This document shows positions 6,072 through 10,492 of a stretch of 10,492 nt of DNA, one piece after another. This DNA comes from Bacteroidota bacterium (GTDB taxonomy: Bacteria; Bacteroidota; Bacteroidia; UBA8524), in assembly GCA_003531115.1 (NCBI GenBank), contig DQHT01000153.1:1-10492 (forward strand), in the 5' to 3' direction. Positions within the stretch are counted from its first letter, which is position 1; the number at the start of each line of letters is the position of its first letter. The translations under genes were made by a program, and so were the position numbers. The notes under the pieces are model-generated. The model had not been told where the DNA came from. It saw only the letters and a program-made list of their open reading frames with translations, and did not search any database.

Positions 6072-6755
6072 CTAATGAGTTATTTCAATGATCCCGGTGA
6101 TATTCCTTTTCGTCATTTTGCCGCCTCTGTTCTCATACACATCACAATGATAGAAATAACTTCCCGGGGCACAAGGTTCAAGGGTCTGCATATTTCGTCC
6201 ATCCCACTTAAAAGTCGGGTTATTGCTGGTAAACACTTCAATTCCCTGGCTGTCAAATATCACCAGATCGATATGATCAATATTCTGGGAATAAACAGGT
6301 TTATAATATTTACCACTTTCGATCACAAATTTATCGGCAAGCTGGAAACGGGAACAGAGTTCGATATGCACCTCATCGCTGGAATAATGAATTTTGTTTA
6401 AAGTATCCCTGAACTCGATCCAATAATAGCCGGGCGAGCCAACCCAAATAAAGGGTGATACATAGAGTTGTTGCGAATCCAATGTTTGTGTACGGTAGTC
6501 GATCCTTGCATGATCTCCTTCATCGAAGCGATATCCTTTAAAATAAAGCCGATTAGGCAATGTAGTGCTATCCAGTTGATCCAGGAACCAGGTGATCTGG
6601 TACTTTTGATCTTCACAGGCAATTTTGATTTCAATGGGAATTCCCACATGCCGGTATTGCTGCATCGAATCATTTCCTGTTTCCGGGGCTGTTTGTCCGA
6701 AGGCGCCCTGAAGGCACTGAGGGAGGCAAAAAAATAAAAATAGCGTTCTGATCAC
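6072..6755 (-). CDS. Secreted protein with divergent T9SS / gliding-motility C-terminal domain
   Basis: Using the GTG at 6755 the protein has 227 residues and begins with a signal peptide (MIRTLFLFFCLPQCLQGAFG then QTA). The frame also has GTG codons at 6776 and 6812, the last directly abutting the sdhB stop; the start is therefore uncertain. The middle is a Tyr/Trp-rich, beta-type region (for example QLYVSPFIWVGSPGYYWIEF). The last about 85 residues resemble the gliding-motility-associated C-terminal (CHU_C-like) domain used as a sorting signal by the type IX secretion system: YKPVYSQNIDHIDLVIFDSQ corresponds to the usual KPxxxxIxxxxLxIYNRWG, followed by GIEVF, KWDGR, APGSYFYHCD and a terminal GIIEI strand. 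The common FTPNGDGxND entry motif is missing. The final residues are not Lys/Arg-rich. It would be exported, possibly surface-bound. The role between sdhB and ribE is unknown. Confidence 0.75.
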   Translation of the reverse strand: MIRTLFLFFCLPQCLQGAFGQTAPETGNDSMQQYRHVGIPIEIKIACEDQKYQITWFLDQLDSTTLPNRLYFKGYRFDEGDHARIDYRTQTLDSQQLYVSPFIWVGSPGYYWIEFRDTLNKIHYSSDEVHIELCSRFQLADKFVIESGKYYKPVYSQNIDHIDLVIFDSQGIEVFTSNNPTFKWDGRNMQTLEPCAPGSYFYHCDVYENRGGKMTKRNITGIIEITH

Positions 6756-6812
6756 CGTTTGCAAAAATACATGCACGCTGTTAAAGCAAAAAGCCCGCCG
6801 GAAGAAATACAC

Positions 6813-7562
6813 TTAGTCTTTGGAAGTCAAAGAAGCACGCAGGTATTCCCTGTTTAGTCGTGTAATAACCGAAAGTGGAATTTCTTTCGGACATTCAGCT
6901 GAGCAGGCTCCTGTATTGGTACAGGCTCCGAATCCTTCTTCATCCATCTGATTAACCATGGCCAATACGCGTTTTTCACGTTCAGGCTGTCCTTGAGGGA
7001 GCAAGGCAAACTGAGAGACCTTGGCGCCCACAAATAACATGGCTGATGAATTTTTACAGGCTGCCACACAGGCGCCACAACCAATACAGGTTGCCGCTGC
7101 AAAGGACTCGTCCGCATCATTTTTAGGAACCGGGATCTGGTTCGCATCACCCGCAGCACCGGTATTTACGGAAATGTAGGCTCCGGCTTGTTGAATACGT
7201 TCAAAAGAAGTACGGTCTACCACAAGATCTTTGATAACCGGAAATGCATTCGCCCGCCAGGGTTCGATCACGATCTCGTCGCCGTCTTTAAAGCTACGCA
7301 TGTGCAGCTGGCAAGTGGTAACGCCGTGTAAAGGTCCATGTGGCCGCCCGTTTATAAAAAGGGAGCACATACCACAAATTCCTTCGCGGCAGTCGTGGTC
7401 AAATGCCACCGGTTCAACGCCATCCTCGATCAGGTTTTCATTGACCGTGTCGAGCATTTCGAGAAAGGACATGTCCTCACTCACGTCATTGGCTTTATAC
7501 GTTTCAAAGTTTCCTTCGCTGTTGGTGTCAGGCTGTCTCCAGACTTTCAATGTCAAGTTCAT
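6813..7562 (-). CDS. sdhB: Succinate dehydrogenase / fumarate reductase iron-sulfur subunit
   Basis: The 249-residue subunit transfers electrons from the FAD of SdhA to the quinone site in SdhC through three Fe-S clusters. The N-terminal ferredoxin domain has the [2Fe-2S] ligands C58, C63, C66 ([10 protein letters not shown]) and probably C84. The C-terminal domain has C159, C162, C165 and C224 for the [4Fe-4S] cluster ([13 protein letters not shown]) and C169, C214, C220 for the [3Fe-4S] cluster. The length is normal for the type-B enzymes. The ATG at 7562 is preceded by a clear AAGGAG at 7571-7576. It lies 22 bases after sdhA and its stop abuts the next frame downstream. Confidence 0.97.
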   Translation of the reverse strand: MNLTLKVWRQPDTNSEGNFETYKANDVSEDMSFLEMLDTVNENLIEDGVEPVAFDHDCREGICGMCSLFINGRPHGPLHGVTTCQLHMRSFKDGDEIVIEPWRANAFPVIKDLVVDRTSFERIQQAGAYISVNTGAAGDANQIPVPKNDADESFAAATCIGCGACVAACKNSSAMLFVGAKVSQFALLPQGQPEREKRVLAMVNQMDEEGFGACTNTGACSAECPKEIPLSVITRLNREYLRASLTSKD

Positions 7563-7570
7563 GTGATGAT

Positions 7571-7576
7571 CTCCTT
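7571..7576 (-). promoter_or_regulatory. Shine-Dalgarno site for sdhB
   Basis: On the minus strand AAGGAG stands 8 bases before the sdhB ATG. This is noteworthy because the other genes here have AT-rich leaders without recognisable Shine-Dalgarno sequences, as is common in Bacteroidota; it fixes the sdhB start. Confidence 0.7.
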
Positions 7577-7584
7577 ACGAATGC

Positions 7585-9582
7585 TTATTTATAACTTCTC
7601 TGAGTGAGTTTTACATTTTCAAATACCAGTTCTTCCTTGTGCAATACGGGTTTTTCTTCACCCTTATATTCCCAGGCTGCCACATAGGCAAAATTGGTAT
7701 CGTCACGAAGCGCTTCACCTTCTTCGGTTTGGTATTCTTCACGGAAATGCCCGCCGCAGGACTCATTTCTATGCAGCGCATCATGGCACATCAATTCTCC
7801 CAGTTCAAGGAAATCAGCGACACGTCCGGCTTTGTCGAGCTCCGGATTAAAAGATTCAGCGTTACCCGGAACCCGCACATCCTGCCAGAATTCGGCGCGT
7901 AAAGCTTTGATCTCTTCGATGGCTTCCTGCAGTCCCTGTGCATTACGGGCCATTCCACATTTATCCCACATGATCTTACCCAGACGTTTATGGAAGAAAT
8001 CCACCGACTTGGTTCCTTTATTATTCATGAAGAACTGAATACGGTCGATAACCGCTTTTTCAGCCTCGTCGAACTCAGGGCTATTGGTTGGAATCGCACC
8101 TGTACGGATATCATCGGCTAAATAATCGCCAATGGTATAAGGAATTACAAAATAGCCGTCAGCCAGTCCCTGCATTAGCGCAGAAGCACCAAGGCGATTC
8201 GCACCGTGATCCGAGAAATTGGCTTCTCCGAGAGCATAACAGCCTTCGAGGGTAGTCATTAAATTATAATCAACCCACAGGCCGCCCATGGTATAATGTA
8301 CGGCAGGGTAAATTTTCATCGGGGTTTGGTATGGATCATCTCCGGTGATCTGTTTGTACATATCGAAGAGATTGCCGTATTTTTCTTTCACTACGGCAAT
8401 ACCAAGCTCCTTAACTTTCTCTTCATCGGCGTCCTGCAGGTTCAGACGATTCACTTCCTGATTTCCATAGCGGTTGATGGCAAAAGTATAATCGAGGAAT
8501 ACGGCTTGTCCGGTCCTGTTAACCCCGAATCCGGCATCGCAACGTTCTTTGGCAGCGCGGGAAGCCACATCGCGTGGAACGAGGTTACCAAAGGATGGAT
8601 ACCTTCTTTCCAGGTAATAATCGCGGTCTTCTTCCGGAATATCGTTTCCGCGTTTGGTACCGTTTTGTATGGCCTGTGCATCTTCCGTTTTTGCCGGTAC
8701 CCAGATCCGTCCGTCGTTCCGCAAGGATTCCGACATCAGGGTAAGTTTGGATTGATGCTCTCCACTTACCGGGATACAGGTAGGGTGGATCTGTGTAAAG
8801 CAGGGGTTTCCAAAAAAGGCACCCTTTTTATGGGCTTTCCATGCCGCAGTAACGTTGCTACCCATGGCATTGGTGGAAAGGAAAAAGACATTTCCATAAC
8901 CTCCTGTAGCCAGAAGCACCGCATGGCCGGAATGACGTTCGATCTCTCCGGTAATGAGGTTACGGGCAATGATTCCCCGTGTTTTGCCACCTACATTGAC
9001 GATATCAAGCATTTCATGGCGGTTATACATTTTAACCGTACCCAGAGCGATCTGGCGGTTTAAGGCTGAATAAGCGCCCAGCAAAAGTTGTTGTCCGGTT
9101 TGTCCGGCGGCATAAAAAGTACGTTGCACCTGCACCCCGCCAAAGGAGCGGTTATCCAATAAGCCGCCATATTCGCGGGCAAAGGGAACACCCTGGGCCA
9201 CACATTGGTCGATGATATTGGCGGATACTTCTGCCAGACGGTACACATTGGCTTCACGGGCACGGTAGTCGCCACCTTTAATAGTATCATAAAATAAACG
9301 GTAAACACTGTCACCATCATTCTGATAGTTTTTTGCAGCATTAATACCTCCTTGTGCAGCAATTGAATGCGCACGGCGCGGACTGTCCTGATAGCAAAAA
9401 GCCTTAACATTATAACCTAATTCTGCCAGAGAAGCAGCTGCAGAAGCTCCTGCCAAACCTGTACCCACTACGATTACCGTATATTTACGTTTATTAGCGG
9501 GGTTAACCAGTTTAAGGTTAAATTTATGTTTGGACCATTTCTCGGCTAAAGGGCCTGCTGGAATTTTAGCATCTAATTTCAT
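7585..9582 (-). CDS. sdhA: Succinate dehydrogenase / fumarate reductase flavoprotein subunit
   Basis: The 665-residue catalytic subunit oxidises succinate to fumarate (or the reverse) at the cytoplasmic face of the membrane. Residues 36-46 ([11 protein letters not shown]) form the FAD-binding Rossmann motif. His72 in [11 protein letters not shown] (69-79) is the expected covalent FAD attachment site. The active-site region includes [11 protein letters not shown] (266-276), the Arg in VPRDVASR (335-342), likely the proton-shuttling Arg, and HYTMGGLWV (429-437). A second FAD-binding segment is [20 protein letters not shown] (452-471). Length and order after sdhC match the B-type enzymes of Bacteroidota. 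It starts at the ATG at 9582 in an AT-rich leader 47 bases after sdhC. Confidence 0.98.
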   Translation of the reverse strand: MKLDAKIPAGPLAEKWSKHKFNLKLVNPANKRKYTVIVVGTGLAGASAAASLAELGYNVKAFCYQDSPRRAHSIAAQGGINAAKNYQNDGDSVYRLFYDTIKGGDYRAREANVYRLAEVSANIIDQCVAQGVPFAREYGGLLDNRSFGGVQVQRTFYAAGQTGQQLLLGAYSALNRQIALGTVKMYNRHEMLDIVNVGGKTRGIIARNLITGEIERHSGHAVLLATGGYGNVFFLSTNAMGSNVTAAWKAHKKGAFFGNPCFTQIHPTCIPVSGEHQSKLTLMSESLRNDGRIWVPAKTEDAQAIQNGTKRGNDIPEEDRDYYLERRYPSFGNLVPRDVASRAAKERCDAGFGVNRTGQAVFLDYTFAINRYGNQEVNRLNLQDADEEKVKELGIAVVKEKYGNLFDMYKQITGDDPYQTPMKIYPAVHYTMGGLWVDYNLMTTLEGCYALGEANFSDHGANRLGASALMQGLADGYFVIPYTIGDYLADDIRTGAIPTNSPEFDEAEKAVIDRIQFFMNNKGTKSVDFFHKRLGKIMWDKCGMARNAQGLQEAIEEIKALRAEFWQDVRVPGNAESFNPELDKAGRVADFLELGELMCHDALHRNESCGGHFREEYQTEEGEALRDDTNFAYVAAWEYKGEEKPVLHKEELVFENVKLTQRSYK

Positions 9583-9629
9583 CTCAGAAATTTATTTATA
9601 ATCCTGATTGCTCAGAAAATGTGATAATC

Positions 9630-10415
9630 TTATTTAAATAGGAAAAAATATACCGGCATTGCTGCGAATGCAATCGGAATCAAAAGCCCGAAAACCCATA
9701 CACCAATAAACCGTACCAAAGGTATATACCTGTTATTATTCCATCCGATAGTTTGAAAAGCACTCTTAAAACCATGAACCAAATGGAATGCAAGTGCAAA
9801 CATTGCGATTACATACAAAAGAACATACCACCATGTTTGGAACGCATTCTGAACCACTTTATAAAGATCTTTTGAAATAATAATCTTTTTTCCTGCCTGC
9901 GGATCAACAATTTCTGAATGTACCAATCTATTGGCGTCATATGGAACCTCTGAAACCTGAATATCATTCGGATTATCGAGGCTAATCTCATACCTGGCAT
10001 AAGGCAGTTCAGCATTATGGTATTTCCACCAGAAATCACCCATATGAACTACAATAAATATAAACAGTATGGTACCAAGAATACCCATATTACGGGATGT
10101 CCAGGCACTGTTCTGATTACTTGCCTGCATAGCATAAGCAACCGGACGGGCTTTTTTGTTTGCCGAAGTTATCATCAATGCATAGAGTGCATGGATAATA
10201 ATTGAAGCATACAATAAATAAGATACGACCTTTATCGGTGTGAAATGGGTCATAAAATAAGCGTAGGCATTGAATGCCTGTCCTGCATCATCCTTAAACA
10301 ACTGAAGGTTACCTATCAGATGCACAATCAGGAATGTACACAGGAAAATTCCTGTCAGGGCCATTACCAGTTTTTTTCCCAATGAGGATGAGAACGTTTT
10401 TGCGAAATTGCTCAT
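9630..10415 (-). CDS. sdhC: Succinate dehydrogenase cytochrome b556 subunit (type-B, diheme)
   Basis: The 261-residue membrane anchor has five predicted transmembrane helices (about 15-36, 61-84, 108-130, 193-214 and 230-258) and would bind two hemes b and the quinone (menaquinone, as usual for this type). Likely heme ligands are H32 (LIVHLIGN), H75 (IIIHALYA), H124 (IVVHMGDF) and H211 or H214 (AFHLVHGF), in helices 1-4. A loop of about 60 residues between helices 3 and 4 (131-190) is longer than in the roughly 200-residue B. subtilis protein and is charged, with stretches DNPNDIQVSEVPYDANRL. It begins the sdhCAB operon downstream of a good promoter candidate. Confidence 0.95.
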   Translation of the reverse strand: MSNFAKTFSSSLGKKLVMALTGIFLCTFLIVHLIGNLQLFKDDAGQAFNAYAYFMTHFTPIKVVSYLLYASIIIHALYALMITSANKKARPVAYAMQASNQNSAWTSRNMGILGTILFIFIVVHMGDFWWKYHNAELPYARYEISLDNPNDIQVSEVPYDANRLVHSEIVDPQAGKKIIISKDLYKVVQNAFQTWWYVLLYVIAMFALAFHLVHGFKSAFQTIGWNNNRYIPLVRFIGVWVFGLLIPIAFAAMPVYFFLFK

Positions 10416-10444
10416 TACCTTGTGTTATATTATTATTCAGGGAG

Positions 10445-10474
10445 CAAATTTATCATTATATGGTAAAAATCGAA
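10445..10474 (-). promoter_or_regulatory. Bacteroidetes-type promoter of the sdhCAB operon
   Basis: On the minus strand TAAATTTG (10445-10452) matches the -7 consensus TAnnTTTG exactly, and TTCG (10471-10474) lies 18 bases upstream as a near match to the -33 TTTG. The expected start is near 10441, giving a leader of about 25 bases to the sdhC ATG at 10415. Confidence 0.6.
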
Positions 10475-10492
10475 CAGATATCTGCCTGTAGC

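Noticed and set aside
5982..6401. Plus-strand open frame of 139 codons
   Set aside because: It is antisense to ribE and the secreted-protein gene, both of which have recognisable family motifs.
8296..9063. Plus-strand open frame of 255 codons with hydrophobic stretches
   Set aside because: It is entirely antisense to sdhA, which is certain from its FAD and active-site motifs; long antisense frames are common opposite biased coding regions.
9583..9618. Direct repeat CTCAGAAA in the sdhC-sdhA gap
   Set aside because: Two 8-base copies in a short AT-rich leader, with no other structure, are not enough to suggest a functional site.

Overview
The window looks like a chromosomal segment from a member of the phylum Bacteroidota, possibly a Saprospira-like lineage, though I cannot place it below phylum. 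The evidence is a type-B succinate dehydrogenase in the order sdhC-sdhA-sdhB, a secreted protein ending in what looks like a type IX secretion / gliding-motility C-terminal domain, a periplasmic TPR histidine kinase paired with a NarL-type regulator, and promoter-like boxes matching the Bacteroidetes consensus TAnnTTTG.

Left part (1-1665): the 3' end of a plus-strand gene meets a small minus-strand gene of unknown function, and their stop codons overlap on a TTAA. Next is a 170-200 bp gap rich in inverted repeats, with a possible intrinsic terminator. Then come two small, divergently transcribed proteins, both of which look like helix-turn-helix DNA-binding proteins; the plus-strand one has a C-terminal coiled coil. 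A gap of about 300 bp with AT-rich palindromes follows.

Middle part (1666-5485, plus strand): an AlkA-type DNA-3-methyladenine glycosylase, then a tightly linked three-gene set: an unrecognised beta-rich 227-residue protein, a signal-peptide/TPR/transmembrane HPK7-type histidine kinase (1-base overlap), and a NarL/LuxR response regulator (4-base overlap). The unrecognised protein is probably co-translated with the kinase.

Right part (10492 down to 5480, minus strand): a well-formed promoter candidate, then sdhC (diheme membrane anchor), sdhA (flavoprotein), sdhB (iron-sulfur subunit), a secreted protein with a divergent T9SS-like C-terminal domain, and riboflavin synthase alpha chain. The genes lie 1 to about 60 bases apart and may form one transcript. 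That would link a covalent-FAD respiratory enzyme with flavin supply. The riboflavin synthase and response regulator genes converge and overlap by 6 bases.

Most of the window is ordinary housekeeping and signalling content. I see no CRISPR array, transposase, tRNA or rRNA, and no clear new defence system. The items most worth following up are the structured intergenic region near 455-553, the unknown protein fused by overlap to the two-component system, and the secreted protein embedded between sdhB and ribE.
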